A stretch of 64,000 nucleotides of DNA from Paracoccaceae bacterium (GTDB lineage: Bacteria > Pseudomonadota > Alphaproteobacteria > Rhodobacterales > Rhodobacteraceae), in contig JANQPC010000094.1 in assembly GCA_028285485.1 (NCBI GenBank), forward strand, positions 1-64,000. The letters are read 5' to 3'. The first letter of the stretch is position 1; each line of letters opens with the position of its first letter. Position numbers and translations under genes: made by a program. The notes under the pieces were generated by a model that saw only the letters and a list, made by a program, of their open reading frames with translations, searched no databases and was not told the DNA's origin. Below, in pieces: positions 16,908 to 26,361 of this stretch.

Positions 16908-17729
16908 TCAATCATGCGATACCCCCAGATAGGCGTCGATCACATCGGGATTGGCGCGCACATCGTCGGGCGTGCCATCGCCGATCTTCTTTCCGTAATC
17001 CATCACCACCACGCGGTCGGAGATGTCCATCACCACGCCCATGTCATGTTCGATAAGCGCGATGGTGGTGCCGAACTCATCATTCACATCAAGGATGAAG
17101 CGGCTCATGTCCTCCTTCTCCTCCACGTTCATGCCCGCCATGGGCTCATCCAGCAGCAGAAGCTTCGGCTCGGCCGCCAGCGCACGGCCCAGTTCCACCC
17201 GCTTCTGCAGGCCGTAGGGCAGCCGCCCCACCGGCACCTTGCGGATGTGCTGGATTTCGAGGAAGTCGATCACCTTCTCCACCTGCTCGCGGTGGTGAAT
17301 TTCTTCGCGCTCGGCCTTACCCCACCAGAGCGCCTGCGAAAAAAGGCCCGCGCGCATCATGGTGTTCCGGCCCGTCATGATGTTGTCGAGCGTCGACATG
17401 CCCTTGAACAGCGCAATGTTCTGAAACGTCCGCGCGATCCCCTGGCGCGCCACCTCATAGGGCTTCATCGAGGGCCGCCGCGCGCCGCGGAACCAGATCT
17501 CGCCCTCCTGCGGGTGGTAGAACCCGTTGATCACGTTCAGCATCGAGGATTTGCCGGCCCCGTTCGGCCCGATGATCGCACGGATCTCGCCCTCGCGGAT
17601 ATCGAACGAGATATCCTTGATCGCTGTTACCCCCCCGAAGCGGAGGGTGATGTTCTTCATCTCCAGAACCGCGGGCCCGATCGTGCGCCCATCGTCTGTC
17701 ACATAGCTGTCCGGGGCGAGCTCGTTCAC
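16908..17729 (-). CDS. livG: Liv-type ABC transporter ATPase (LivG)
   Basis: A 273-aa ATPase: Walker A GPNGAGKSSMLN, a signature region reading LPYGLQKRVELGRAL in place of the classical LSGGQ, and Walker B LLLLDEPMAGMN; the Q-loop region holds GIARTFQNIALF. It starts at GTG with GGAGG upstream, and the GTG overlaps the TGA of the acyl-CoA synthetase gene (GTGA), so translation is coupled. The first ~20 residues form an acidic extension before the ATPase core. Confidence 0.93.
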   Translation of the reverse strand: MNELAPDSYVTDDGRTIGPAVLEMKNITLRFGGVTAIKDISFDIREGEIRAIIGPNGAGKSSMLNVINGFYHPQEGEIWFRGARRPSMKPYEVARQGIARTFQNIALFKGMSTLDNIMTGRNTMMRAGLFSQALWWGKAEREEIHHREQVEKVIDFLEIQHIRKVPVGRLPYGLQKRVELGRALAAEPKLLLLDEPMAGMNVEEKEDMSRFILDVNDEFGTTIALIEHDMGVVMDISDRVVVMDYGKKIGDGTPDDVRANPDVIDAYLGVSHD

Positions 17730-19702
17730 TCCGCCGCCTCCAGCGTTGTCGCTTGCGCGGGCATCACGGCGGCATCCCGGATCGCAAGCGTGGCGCGGAT
17801 CGATCCCTTGCGGCCATCTTCATAGGTCACCTCCGTTTCGGTGGAGACCTCGGCAGACCCGTCATACAGCGCCGCGATCAGATCGGCGTATTTCTCCTCG
17901 ATGATCCGGCGGCGCACCTTGCGGGTGCGCGTAAGCTCACCGTCATCGGCATCAAGCTCCTTATGCAGCACGAGAAATCGGTGGATCTGGCAGCCCGCAA
18001 GCATCGCATCGCCAGCAAGGCTCGCGTTCATTTCCTCCACATGGCTTTGGATCATGTCGAGCACCTGCGCGTGCCCGGCAAGCTCCTGATACGATCCGTA
18101 GGAGATGTTGTTGCGCTCCGCCCAGTTTCCCACGGCCGTCAGATCGATATTGATGAAAGCGCAGCACGTCTCACGCCCGCTCCCAAACACTACTGCCTCC
18201 AGCACGTTGGGATAGAACTTCAGCTTGTTCTCTACGTATTTTGGGGCGAAGAGCGCGCCATCGGCCATCTTGCCCACATCCTTGGCGCGGTCGATGATCC
18301 GCAGATGCCCGGTGGCTTCTTCGAAAAACCCAGCGTCGCCCGTGGCCACCCACCCTTCGGGATCCTTGGTTGACGCCGTGCTTTCGGGGTTCTTGTAGTA
18401 TTCCACGAATGTGCCGGGCGAGCGGTAGAACACTTCGCCGCTCTCACCGATTTTCACCTCCACGCCGGGAGAGGGCACGCCTACGGTATCCGCTCGCACC
18501 TCGCCATCGGGCTGCTGGGTGATGAACACGCTGGCCTCTGTTTGCCCGTAAAGCTGCTTGAGGTTGATCCCGAGCGAGCGCCAGAATTCGAAGATTTCGG
18601 GGCCGATCGCCTCCCCGGCCGTGTAGCCGATCCGCACGTTCGACATGCCCGCCCGGTTCCGCACGGGCCCGTAGACAAGCACATTGCCCAGCGCGTATCT
18701 CAACCGGTCGAACAACCCCACGGGCTTGCCGTCCATCAGATCCGGGCCAACCTTGCGCGCATGCTCCATGAAATGGTCAAAGAGCCATTTCTTGATCCGC
18801 CCGGCATCCTCCATCCGGATCACCAGAAGGGTGATGCGCTGTTCGAAGTAGCGGGGCGGGGCGAAGAAATAGGTGGGCCCGATCTCGTGGAGGTTTTCAT
18901 ACATCGTCTCCGCGCTTTCGGGGCAGTTCACGCAGAACCCGCTCCACATCGCCTGACCGATGGAGAAGATGAAATCGCCCACCCACGCCATCGGCAGGTA
19001 GGCCAGCACGCTTTCCCTCTCGGTCAGCTCATCGAATTCGGAAGACGATTTTGAGGCTTCAATGATGTTGCGGTTGGAAAGCACCACGCCCTTGGGCCGT
19101 CCTGTCGTGCCCGAGGTGTAGAGCATCACGCAGGTATCGTCGTAGCCCAGCGCCGCAATCCGCGCGTCAAGCTCCGCCTCCCAGCGATGATGCGCGGCCC
19201 GGCCCGTGGCCTGAACATCCGCCAGTGCGTTCATGCGGGAATGATCGTATTTCCGCATCCCGCGCTTGTCGTGATACACGATATGTTCGATGTGCTGGAC
19301 CCGGTCCTGGATCTCCAGAACCTTATCCACCTGTTCCTGATCCTCGGCCACGATGAAGCGGGCGCCGCAGTGATCAAGCACATAGGCCATCTCTTCGGCG
19401 ACCGCGTCCTGATAAAGCGGCACCGGAATTGCGCCGCACATCTGCGCGGCGACCATGGACCAGTAAAGCGAGGGCCGGTTCGATCCGATGATCGCAACGT
19501 GATCGCCCTTGGCCACGCCGAGATCGAGAAAACCCAGCGCCAGGGCGCGGATCTCATCCTGCGCCTCTGCCCAGGACCAGCTCTGCCAGATCCCGTATTC
19601 TTTTTCGCGATAGGCCGGGCGCGTGGCAAAGGCCTGGGCGTTCCGCGCCAGAAGCGCGGGAATGGACGTCAGCGCAGCGCCTGCTGCGGAGCTTTCAGCC
19701 AA
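17726..19702 (-). CDS. long-chain acyl-CoA synthetase-like AMP-binding enzyme
   Basis: A 658-aa adenylating enzyme with the phosphate loop YTSGTTGRPKG (near 190), the motif LYGQTEASVF, the ribose-binding GWVATGDAGFFEEATGHLRIIDRAKD and the lysine-containing C-terminal domain. It activates a fatty or aromatic acid to its CoA ester. The chosen start is TTG 19702 with GGGAGGA six bases upstream; the longer frame from 19735 would place that site inside the gene. It heads the importer operon, consistent with capture of the imported acid by CoA activation (inference). Ligases of this type paired with Liv transporters have no agreed substrate. Confidence 0.9.
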   Translation of the reverse strand: MAESSAAGAALTSIPALLARNAQAFATRPAYREKEYGIWQSWSWAEAQDEIRALALGFLDLGVAKGDHVAIIGSNRPSLYWSMVAAQMCGAIPVPLYQDAVAEEMAYVLDHCGARFIVAEDQEQVDKVLEIQDRVQHIEHIVYHDKRGMRKYDHSRMNALADVQATGRAAHHRWEAELDARIAALGYDDTCVMLYTSGTTGRPKGVVLSNRNIIEASKSSSEFDELTERESVLAYLPMAWVGDFIFSIGQAMWSGFCVNCPESAETMYENLHEIGPTYFFAPPRYFEQRITLLVIRMEDAGRIKKWLFDHFMEHARKVGPDLMDGKPVGLFDRLRYALGNVLVYGPVRNRAGMSNVRIGYTAGEAIGPEIFEFWRSLGINLKQLYGQTEASVFITQQPDGEVRADTVGVPSPGVEVKIGESGEVFYRSPGTFVEYYKNPESTASTKDPEGWVATGDAGFFEEATGHLRIIDRAKDVGKMADGALFAPKYVENKLKFYPNVLEAVVFGSGRETCCAFINIDLTAVGNWAERNNISYGSYQELAGHAQVLDMIQSHVEEMNASLAGDAMLAGCQIHRFLVLHKELDADDGELTRTRKVRRRIIEEKYADLIAALYDGSAEVSTETEVTYEDGRKGSIRATLAIRDAAVMPAQATTLEAAE

Positions 19703-19813
19703 TGTGTTCCTCCCAAGCCGATTGGCGGCCCACACGCCTCTTCCCGGGCGCGTCTAGCTGAGAAGGTGCGCATATCCGACCGACAGGTCAACAATAATGT
19801 CGCTGTGTTTGCG

Positions 19814-20998
19814 CTAACTTAGCTGCGCCGCGGCCGCGCCCAGCGCCATGAGCCCTGCAACAAGATCGGCCTCGCGCGTTTCTTCTTCAAAGTTATGGCT
19901 CACCCCGCCGATGGAGGGCACAAAAAGCATGCCCGTAGGCAGAACCCGCGCCACATTGGTGGCATCGTGAAGCGCGCCGGAAGGCATACGCCGCCACTTG
20001 CCCGCGGCGGCGGCGGTCGCGCCGTCTGCGCAGGCCGCCACGCACGCGGGATCCATCGCCGTGGGTGCCAGCGCCCAGGCCTCGCCCACCTCGGCCCTGA
20101 TCCCGGTTTCCGCGGCCACAACTGCAAGGCATTCTCGCGCCGCCTCTTCCATATCGGCCAGCCTCTCGGCGCTCGCATCCCGCCATTGCACCGAAAAGCG
20201 TACCCGCCCCGGCACGATGGACGCGGCATTGGGATGTACGTCGAGCGCCCCGATCGTCCACACCGTGTGAGGCGTTACGAGCGGCGCGAAGGCCTTGTCG
20301 AGGCGGCCCGCGAAATCCACGAACCCGCGCACGGCATCCTGGCGCAGCGCCATCGGCGTTGTCCCCGCGTGGTTTTGCTGCCCCGTCAGCGTGGCGGTGA
20401 ACTGGCGCGCGCCCACAATCGCCGTCACCACGCCCACCTGCTCTTCCGCAGTGTCAAGAACCGGCCCCTGCTCGATATGCAGCTCCAGATACCTGGTGAA
20501 GGCGCCCGGGCCCGGCCCGCCCTCGCCCGGCAAAGCCGCGCGTGCCGCGGCAAAAGTTGTGCCGCCGGCATCCGCAAGCTGGTCAGCCTCATGCAGCGGC
20601 AGGTGGCCCGACCACACTTCGCTGCCGGTCAGCGCACCGAAGCGCCCCTCTTCATCCTGAAACGAAACCATCGAGATCGGCGGCCCACCCGCCTCCCGCG
20701 ACGCCCGCGCCACTTCAAGTGCGGCGATTACCCCCAACGCGCCATCGAGCCACCCGCCCTCTGGCTGGGTATCGGAATGCGATCCCAGAAGCAGCCCTTT
20801 GCCCTCGGCAAGGCCAAAGACGTTTCCGGCGGCATCCACCTGGGCTGTGAGCCCCGCGGCCTCGGCCTGCGCCGCAAGCCAGCGCCGCGATGCAATATCG
20901 GCCTCCGAAAAGGCCGGGCGCACCACACCCTTGCCCTGCGCGCCAAATGCGCGCAACGCATGAAGATCGGCCAGAAACCGCTCCGGGTTCGGCTGCAT
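19814..20998 (-). CDS. M20-type amidohydrolase (hydantoinase/carbamoylase family)
   Basis: A 394-aa dizinc enzyme of the N-carbamoyl-L-amino acid hydrolase / allantoate amidohydrolase family. Metal-site motifs are visible: [21 protein letters not shown] (about 72-92), [27 protein letters not shown], and [10 protein letters not shown] in the dimerisation lid. It releases ammonia and CO2 from N-carbamoyl or ureido substrates in the cytosol. ATG 20998 was preferred to the GTG two codons upstream because AGGGG is then correctly spaced. It is divergent from the saccharopine genes. Allantoate and carbamoyl-amino acids cannot be told apart here. Confidence 0.88.
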   Translation of the reverse strand: MQPNPERFLADLHALRAFGAQGKGVVRPAFSEADIASRRWLAAQAEAAGLTAQVDAAGNVFGLAEGKGLLLGSHSDTQPEGGWLDGALGVIAALEVARASREAGGPPISMVSFQDEEGRFGALTGSEVWSGHLPLHEADQLADAGGTTFAAARAALPGEGGPGPGAFTRYLELHIEQGPVLDTAEEQVGVVTAIVGARQFTATLTGQQNHAGTTPMALRQDAVRGFVDFAGRLDKAFAPLVTPHTVWTIGALDVHPNAASIVPGRVRFSVQWRDASAERLADMEEAARECLAVVAAETGIRAEVGEAWALAPTAMDPACVAACADGATAAAAGKWRRMPSGALHDATNVARVLPTGMLFVPSIGGVSHNFEEETREADLVAGLMALGAAAAQLS

Positions 20999-21150
20999 GG
21001 GCACCCCTGAATCGTCCTTACGTGCAGGCTAACCATATGGCGAACAAACGCAAAGGCATCACACGGGTCGCGCAACCAACGCGCCCGTCAAGCGCTGGGG
21101 CGCCGCGGCGCGATTGGCAAGCGGCGCCCGATCGCCTATCGCTCGGGCCC

Positions 21151-22212
21151 ATGACACATCTCTGGGTGCGCGCCGAACAGCGCGAAAACGAAGAACGTGC
21201 GGGGCTCACGCCGGAGGGCGCGGCAACGCTCCTCAAGGCAGGCATCGCGGTCACCGTTGAAGAAAGCCGCTGCCGCGCCCTTCCCATCGAAGGCTATCGG
21301 GCCGCAGGCGCGAAGATCGCGGCTGAGAACAGCTGGCCCTCGGCACCACGCGAGGCCATCATCTTCGGCCTGAAGGAACTGCCGGAAGATGGCACCCCGC
21401 TTCCCCACCGCCACATTATGTTCGGGCACGCCTACAAGGGCCAACCCGCCGGGCAGATCCTGCTCGAACGGTTCCGCGCGGGCGGCGGAACGCTCTACGA
21501 TTTGGAATATCTCGTCGATGAAAGCGGGCGCCGCGTGGCGGCCTTCGGTTACTGGGCGGGGTTTGCAGGCGCGGCGGTGGCGCTGCACTGCTGGCTTGCG
21601 CAACAGGCGGGCGGGCGCGCGGGCCCCGTCTCGGTAAGCCCCTCGGCCGACAAGCTTGTTGAAGACCTGCGCGCGCGCCTCGGCGCCACGCCTCTGCCCA
21701 ACGCCATTGTCATCGGCGCGCTCGGCCGCGTGGGCAGCGGCGCGACCGATCTCTGCACCCGCCTCGGCCTGCCCGTCACGAAATGGGACATGGCAGAAAC
21801 CGCCCATCGCGGCCCGTTCCCCGAAATCCTGGAACATGACATCTTTCTCAATTGCATTCTCGCCGCGCCCGGCTGCCCCGTCTTCGTGCCCGCAAGCGCC
21901 AAGACGGCTGAGCGCGCGCTCACCGTGATTGGCGACATCGCCTGCGATCCCACCTCGGATTTCTCGCCCATCAAGGTGTATGACCGGACGACGGCGTGGA
22001 ACGCACCCGCCCTGCGCGTGCACGGATCCCCGCCGCTTGACGTGACCGCCATCGACAATCTGCCCTCGCTTCTGCCCGTAGAGTCATCGGAGGACTATGC
22101 GGGGCAACTCTTGCCCTCGCTCCTCACCCTGGGCAGTCTCGAAACCGGCGTCTGGGCCCGCGCGCAGGCGGAGTTTGAGCGCCATATGGCGGCCGGGGGG
22201 CAAGCGACATGA
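21151..22212 (+). CDS. saccharopine dehydrogenase, lysine-forming type (LYS1-like)
   Basis: A 353-aa protein with the alanine dehydrogenase/PNT-type N-domain (WVRAEQRENEERAGLTPEG at the start), HIMFGHAYKGQPAGQILLERF, and an NAD-binding IVIGALGRVGSGATDLC. This is the fungal LYS1 / LKR architecture that interconverts lysine plus 2-oxoglutarate and saccharopine. Together with the overlapping downstream gene it forms the two-step saccharopine route; in Rhodobacterales this pair is used for lysine breakdown to 2-aminoadipate semialdehyde. The start was set at ATG 21151 because the upstream extension is low-complexity, though the Shine-Dalgarno is weak. Confidence 0.88.
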   Translation: MTHLWVRAEQRENEERAGLTPEGAATLLKAGIAVTVEESRCRALPIEGYRAAGAKIAAENSWPSAPREAIIFGLKELPEDGTPLPHRHIMFGHAYKGQPAGQILLERFRAGGGTLYDLEYLVDESGRRVAAFGYWAGFAGAAVALHCWLAQQAGGRAGPVSVSPSADKLVEDLRARLGATPLPNAIVIGALGRVGSGATDLCTRLGLPVTKWDMAETAHRGPFPEILEHDIFLNCILAAPGCPVFVPASAKTAERALTVIGDIACDPTSDFSPIKVYDRTTAWNAPALRVHGSPPLDVTAIDNLPSLLPVESSEDYAGQLLPSLLTLGSLETGVWARAQAEFERHMAAGGQAT

Positions 22213-23351
22213 CGGTACATTGGTGCGGCACCGGCCTCTCGGCCATCCCGGGCCTGCGGCGGCTGATTGAGGCCGGCCATTCCGTTAAGGTTTGGAACCG
22301 CACGCTTGAGAAAGCGAAAGACGCGGTGGGCGACCTACCCGCCGAGATCGAGACGTTCGACCTGGACGCGCTGACCGCCGCCTTGGGCCAAGGAGACGTG
22401 ATCGTCTCCATGCTCCCGGGCGATTGGCATGTGCCGCTGGCCAAAGCGGCCATCGCCAAGGGGGCGCATTTCGTCTCCTCAAGCTATATTGCGCCCGAGA
22501 TGCGCGCGCTTGATGCGGCGGCGCAATCCGCGGGCTCAGCGCTTGTCAATGAAGTCGGGCTCGATCCCGGCATCGATCACCTGATGGCGCATTGGCTCGT
22601 GGCCGATTACCGCGCTTCCGCCGCCTACGCCCCGTCAAACGCGATTTCGTTTCTCAGCTATTGCGGGGGCGTGCCGAAACACGCCAATGCCTTCCGCTAC
22701 AAGTTCAGCTGGTCGCCGCTTGGGGTGCTGAAGGCGCTGCAATCCCCCTCGGTCTCGATCCGCGATTTCTCGGAGCTGCGCGTGGCCCGGCCCTGGGATG
22801 CGCTCCGCACCTACAGCGCGCCGCTCCCCGTGCCGGAAACCTTCGAGGTCTATCCCAATCGCGATTCCCTGCCGTTCATGGCGGAGTATCACTTCGATCC
22901 GGCCTGGCCCGTGCGCGAATTTGTGCGCGGCACTCTGCGGCTGAATGGCTGGGCCGAGGCATGGGGCGATCTCTTCCAGGAAATCGAGGGCCTCCATGGC
23001 GCGGAAGGCATGGCGCGGCTCAAAGCGCTCTCGGATCAGCTTTGGGAAGAGAACGCCTATGCCGAGGGCGAGCCCGATCGCGTGGTGCTGTGTGTCGCAC
23101 TTGAGGCGGAGCGTGAGGGCGTGCCTGCTTATCATAAAACCTACGTGCTGGATGCCCATGGCGATGCACGGGGCTCTGCCATGGCGCGGCTCGTTTCAAT
23201 GCCGGTCTCCTACGCCGTCGAGGCCATCCTCGCCCATGAGATTCATGCTGGGGTCACGGCCGCGCCGTCAGACCCGCGCCTTGTTATCCGCTGGCTGCAT
23301 GAGATCGAGCATCTCGCCCAACACATGTTGGTGGTCGATCACCTCGACTGA
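22209..23351 (+). CDS. saccharopine dehydrogenase, glutamate-forming type (LYS9-like)
   Basis: A 380-aa enzyme overlapping the previous gene by ATGA. It has a Rossmann start (MTVHWCGTGLSAIPGLRRL), the VNEVGLDPGIDHLMAH motif of saccharopine reductases (about 118-133), and the Sacchrp_dh_C domain with YCGGVPKHANAFRYKFSWSP. It should split saccharopine to glutamate and 2-aminoadipate semialdehyde. In animals and plants this activity is fused to LKR; here the two are separate but translationally coupled. A dedicated 2-aminoadipate semialdehyde dehydrogenase is not adjacent. Confidence 0.9.
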   Translation: MTVHWCGTGLSAIPGLRRLIEAGHSVKVWNRTLEKAKDAVGDLPAEIETFDLDALTAALGQGDVIVSMLPGDWHVPLAKAAIAKGAHFVSSSYIAPEMRALDAAAQSAGSALVNEVGLDPGIDHLMAHWLVADYRASAAYAPSNAISFLSYCGGVPKHANAFRYKFSWSPLGVLKALQSPSVSIRDFSELRVARPWDALRTYSAPLPVPETFEVYPNRDSLPFMAEYHFDPAWPVREFVRGTLRLNGWAEAWGDLFQEIEGLHGAEGMARLKALSDQLWEENAYAEGEPDRVVLCVALEAEREGVPAYHKTYVLDAHGDARGSAMARLVSMPVSYAVEAILAHEIHAGVTAAPSDPRLVIRWLHEIEHLAQHMLVVDHLD

Positions 23352-23410
23352 GACCGCATCGCGCGTCGGGCGGCCCCAGAGCGGCGCGCCGTGGCTCCGC
23401 CGAAGATGCG

Positions 23411-23731
23411 CTAGTCGCGCAGGTGGTCCTCGGCATCCGCCACGTTGATGCCCATCGCCTCAAGCCCGTCTTCAAGATAGTCAGGCAATTCGGGAATGCC
23501 GGTCAGGTAGTCTTCGGTCGGCGCGGTCGCTTCTTCGCGCGCCGTGGCTTTGGCTTCCTCAAACTCCGACGCATCGAAACTGTCGCGCCCCACCCACATC
23601 AGCGCCACGAGGTTGGCCTTTTCATCATCGTTCAAGCCGCTGATGTAATCGTGCAGATGCGGGCTTTCCGGCCCGTATTCCCGCGCCAGAAAGATAATCC
23701 GAACAACCTTGCCGCTGCTGATATTGAGCAT
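23411..23731 (-). CDS. DUF3775 family protein
   Basis: A 106-aa acidic protein. The start at 23731 has a GGGAGG site; an upstream in-frame codon adds six residues. The DUF3775 pattern is visible: the N-terminal V-V-R-I-I-F-L-A-R-E-Y helix, a central DDEKANLVALMWVGRD helix, EEAKATAREE, and the closing DYLTGIPELPDYLEDGLEAMG. The family is small, alphaproteobacterial and uncharacterised. No signal or membrane segment. Confidence 0.8.
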   Translation of the reverse strand: MLNISSGKVVRIIFLAREYGPESPHLHDYISGLNDDEKANLVALMWVGRDSFDASEFEEAKATAREEATAPTEDYLTGIPELPDYLEDGLEAMGINVADAEDHLRD

Positions 23732-23794
23732 ATCGCGCCTCCCGCACACCGCCGCGCGAGTGAACCGCGAAGCGCCTCCCGGCGCAAGACCCGA

Positions 23795-24535
23795 TCAGCC
23801 GCTGCGCGCGAAGATCCGGTAGTAGGCCCAGTCCGGCAGAAACTGGCTGATGCGGAACATCAGGCCGAACGCAAAGGGGAAGCTTTTCTTGAACCCATCG
23901 GTGCGCATATGCATGAGCATCTCGTCGGCCGCGGCCTCGGGTTCCATGATAAACGGCATGGTGAATTCGTTCTTCTCGGTCAGCCGCGTTTTGATGAAGC
24001 CCGGGTTGATCAGCTGCACGTCCACCCCGGTGCCGCGCAGATCGGCATACATGCTCTCGGCCAGATACATTGTGCCTGCCTTCGAAGCGCCGTAGCCGAT
24101 CGCCCCCGGAAGCCCGCGAAACCCCGAGAGCGAACCGGTGATCACGATATGGCCCGCCCCCCGCTCCAGCATCCCCGGCAGCACGGCGCCCACCGAGCGC
24201 ACCGCACCGGTGAAGTTGATATCGGCCATCACCTCGGCCTTTTCGGCATCCCATTCGGTGGCCTTCATCGGCCAGTAAAGGCCTGCGAGAAACACCATCC
24301 CGTCAACCGCGCCCGCGCGTTCTGCGGCAGCTTCCACGCTTTCGCGGCTCGATACATCGCAGGGCGCCACGCTGGCCTTGCCCGGCAGCTCATCGGCCAG
24401 CGCCTGAAGCCGCTCTTCACTGCGCGCGCTCAACACAAGCTCGGTGCCGGACTTTGACATTGCAAATGCCAGCGCCCGCCCAAGCCCTTCAGACGCGCCG
24501 ACGAGCCAGTACTTCTTCCCCGTCAGTGATCTCAC
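23795..24535 (-). CDS. short-chain dehydrogenase/reductase in RpoE-linked operon
   Basis: A 246-aa SDR: the cofactor motif GASEGLGRAL (residues ~14-23), the catalytic serine in ITGSLSGFRG, and YGASK near 158. The C-terminal residues (FPFAFGLMFRISQFLPDWAYY) are hydrophobic and may touch the membrane. It starts at GTG overlapping the upstream TGA (GTGA). It is the last gene of the five-gene operon divergent from rpoE-chrR and corresponds in order to RSP_1087 of R. sphaeroides (from memory). Probably acts on a lipid-derived carbonyl or alcohol. Confidence 0.85.
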   Translation of the reverse strand: MRSLTGKKYWLVGASEGLGRALAFAMSKSGTELVLSARSEERLQALADELPGKASVAPCDVSSRESVEAAAERAGAVDGMVFLAGLYWPMKATEWDAEKAEVMADINFTGAVRSVGAVLPGMLERGAGHIVITGSLSGFRGLPGAIGYGASKAGTMYLAESMYADLRGTGVDVQLINPGFIKTRLTEKNEFTMPFIMEPEAAADEMLMHMRTDGFKKSFPFAFGLMFRISQFLPDWAYYRIFARSG

Positions 24536-25095
24536 GCAGCATCCTTCCGCCGCATGGTGGCCACCAGTTCGGCAACCTTGATCCCATACTTCCGGAACTG
24601 GCTGCGGTTCATAACGGTGCCGTTATCCACCAGATACATCCAGTCGGTCGCATCCAGCACATGGCCGCCCGATTCCTCCGGCAGCCGGATCTTGTAGTTG
24701 AGCAGTACGCCGGGGCCTTTCTGCTGGCCCGTTCCGGCGCCCACCACATCATCGGCCTCGGCCTTGATCGATCCGTCATTGCCCAGCGTCAGCCGCCATT
24801 CACGATCCTGCACAGAACCGGTATCGTAGTGAAAGCGCTCCGACATCACGCCCACATTGCCATCCCAGTTCGCCTCCATATCGGCCACGAAGCGGGATGA
24901 AACGCGGCCCGTCGGCCCGTAGATCACGCCTTCGCAGAGGATCGGGCCTTTGAGGTGTTCGCGCAGATCGAACTCCGGCCCCGCGCCTTCGAAATCCTCG
25001 GGGCGCTGAGCAACGAATGTCATGTATCGGGCGTGCAGCCAGAAAACGGCGATGGTGAGGGCTGCGCCGGTCAGCAAAAGCAGAAGCGAGTCCAT
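24532..25095 (-). CDS. DUF3833 family membrane-anchored protein
   Basis: A 187-aa protein with an N-terminal hydrophobic anchor (about 3-22) followed by a beta-rich domain: FDLREHLKGPILCEGVIYGPTGRVSSRF, then FHYDTGSVQDREWRL, and a final VLDATDWMYLVDNGTVMNRSQFRKYGIKVAELV. This matches DUF3833, a lipocalin-like uncharacterised family. Fourth gene of the operon, three bases after the MFS gene and overlapping the SDR gene. Its constant association with these genes suggests binding or presentation of a modified lipid (inference). Confidence 0.82.
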   Translation of the reverse strand: MDSLLLLLTGAALTIAVFWLHARYMTFVAQRPEDFEGAGPEFDLREHLKGPILCEGVIYGPTGRVSSRFVADMEANWDGNVGVMSERFHYDTGSVQDREWRLTLGNDGSIKAEADDVVGAGTGQQKGPGVLLNYKIRLPEESGGHVLDATDWMYLVDNGTVMNRSQFRKYGIKVAELVATMRRKDAA

Positions 25096-25098
25096 CGT

Positions 25099-26361
25099 TC
25101 AGGTTTCCTTGATGGGCGTTGCGGCCAGAAGGGCAATCGCAACGAGTTTGAGCGCACAGGGAACGAGCGCGTAGAGGATCGTAAGCATCGTCAGCGCCGA
25201 AGCCGCGTTCTCGATGCCCGATTGAAAGCCTGCCAGATCCAGCAGAGGGAGAAGAGTCACCGCCGCAAAGGCCAGCGTAAACTTCGATACGAAGGACCAT
25301 AGCCCGAAGGCCTGGCCCGCATCGGGTGCGATCCGCGCCATGCGGCGCGCAAAGATTGCGGGAAGAAGGGTGAGATCGGCGCCAAGCGCCGCGCCGGACA
25401 CCAGGCAGATCACCGCAAAAGCGGCGATATCCCCGGCGCCGAGAAATGCCGCAAATCCGAAGGAGGCGATGGCCAGCGCCATCGCGAACAGAAGCGCCGG
25501 TTTTGCGCCAAACCGCGCCGCCGCCTTGCCCCAAAGCGGGGCCGAAAGCGCCGCGGCAAAGAAGAACAAAAGCAGAAGCGGCCCTTCCCATCCCGGTGCG
25601 GCGAGGCGGCTTTCAACGAAGAAGAGAAACAGCGTGGATGTTACCGCCACGGGCGTGGCATTTATGAGCGCGATCAGCAGAAGCCGCCGGGCAATCGGAT
25701 CACGCAGCACGGGGCCGAAGCCCGGCGCGGTGCTGCCGGGGCTCGCAATCCATTCGCCGCGCATCGCCCAGGCGGCCAGGATCGCGAGGCCCAGGAAGCC
25801 CGCCGCGAACATTGCAAAGGGCGATCCGGTCATCGAGGCCAGCGCCGTGGGTGCCACGGCAGCCACGCAAACCCCCAGAAGGCTGCCTGTTTCGCGCCAG
25901 GCCGCCACGCGCACATGGCCGTTTTCGCCCAGCTCCCCGGCCTTCCGCACGCCCTGGGCGTAGAAGTTGATCGTGAGAAAGCTGAAAGCGCTGAAAAGCC
26001 CCGTCAGCGCAATCGCAAACCACAAAAGCGGCGCCACAGGCGGGGTCACCGCGAAAAGCCCCAACATCGACAGCGCCATAACGGCAACGGCGCCTGCAAC
26101 AAGTGCCCCGCGCATTTTGCGGCGCGCCTCCGAGAGCCAGCCCAGAAGCGGATCCTGCACAACGTCAAGAAGCCGCAGGCCAAAAAGCACGGCGCCCAGC
26201 GCGGCAAGGCTCACCCCATATTCATCCACATAGAATTTCGGCGCGTGGATATAGATCGGAAGCCCGGCGCAAGCGATCATCGCCGCGAAGATCGCGTAGC
26301 CCGGCAGCCCGTGGCCGCGCGCCGCGACCCGCGCGCTGCCCACATGATCCGCCGCCGTCAC
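25099..26361 (-). CDS. MFS transporter, GPH-like
   Basis: A 420-aa transporter with about twelve hydrophobic segments. Features such as LRLLDVVQDPLLGWLSEARRKM after the second segment place it near the glycoside-pentoside-hexuronide:cation symporter family. It starts at GTG overlapping the DUF1365 stop (GTGA) and is third in the operon. In this lipid-modification context it may move a lipid or precursor rather than a sugar; the sequence alone does not decide. Confidence 0.86.
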   Translation of the reverse strand: MTAADHVGSARVAARGHGLPGYAIFAAMIACAGLPIYIHAPKFYVDEYGVSLAALGAVLFGLRLLDVVQDPLLGWLSEARRKMRGALVAGAVAVMALSMLGLFAVTPPVAPLLWFAIALTGLFSAFSFLTINFYAQGVRKAGELGENGHVRVAAWRETGSLLGVCVAAVAPTALASMTGSPFAMFAAGFLGLAILAAWAMRGEWIASPGSTAPGFGPVLRDPIARRLLLIALINATPVAVTSTLFLFFVESRLAAPGWEGPLLLLFFFAAALSAPLWGKAAARFGAKPALLFAMALAIASFGFAAFLGAGDIAAFAVICLVSGAALGADLTLLPAIFARRMARIAPDAGQAFGLWSFVSKFTLAFAAVTLLPLLDLAGFQSGIENAASALTMLTILYALVPCALKLVAIALLAATPIKET

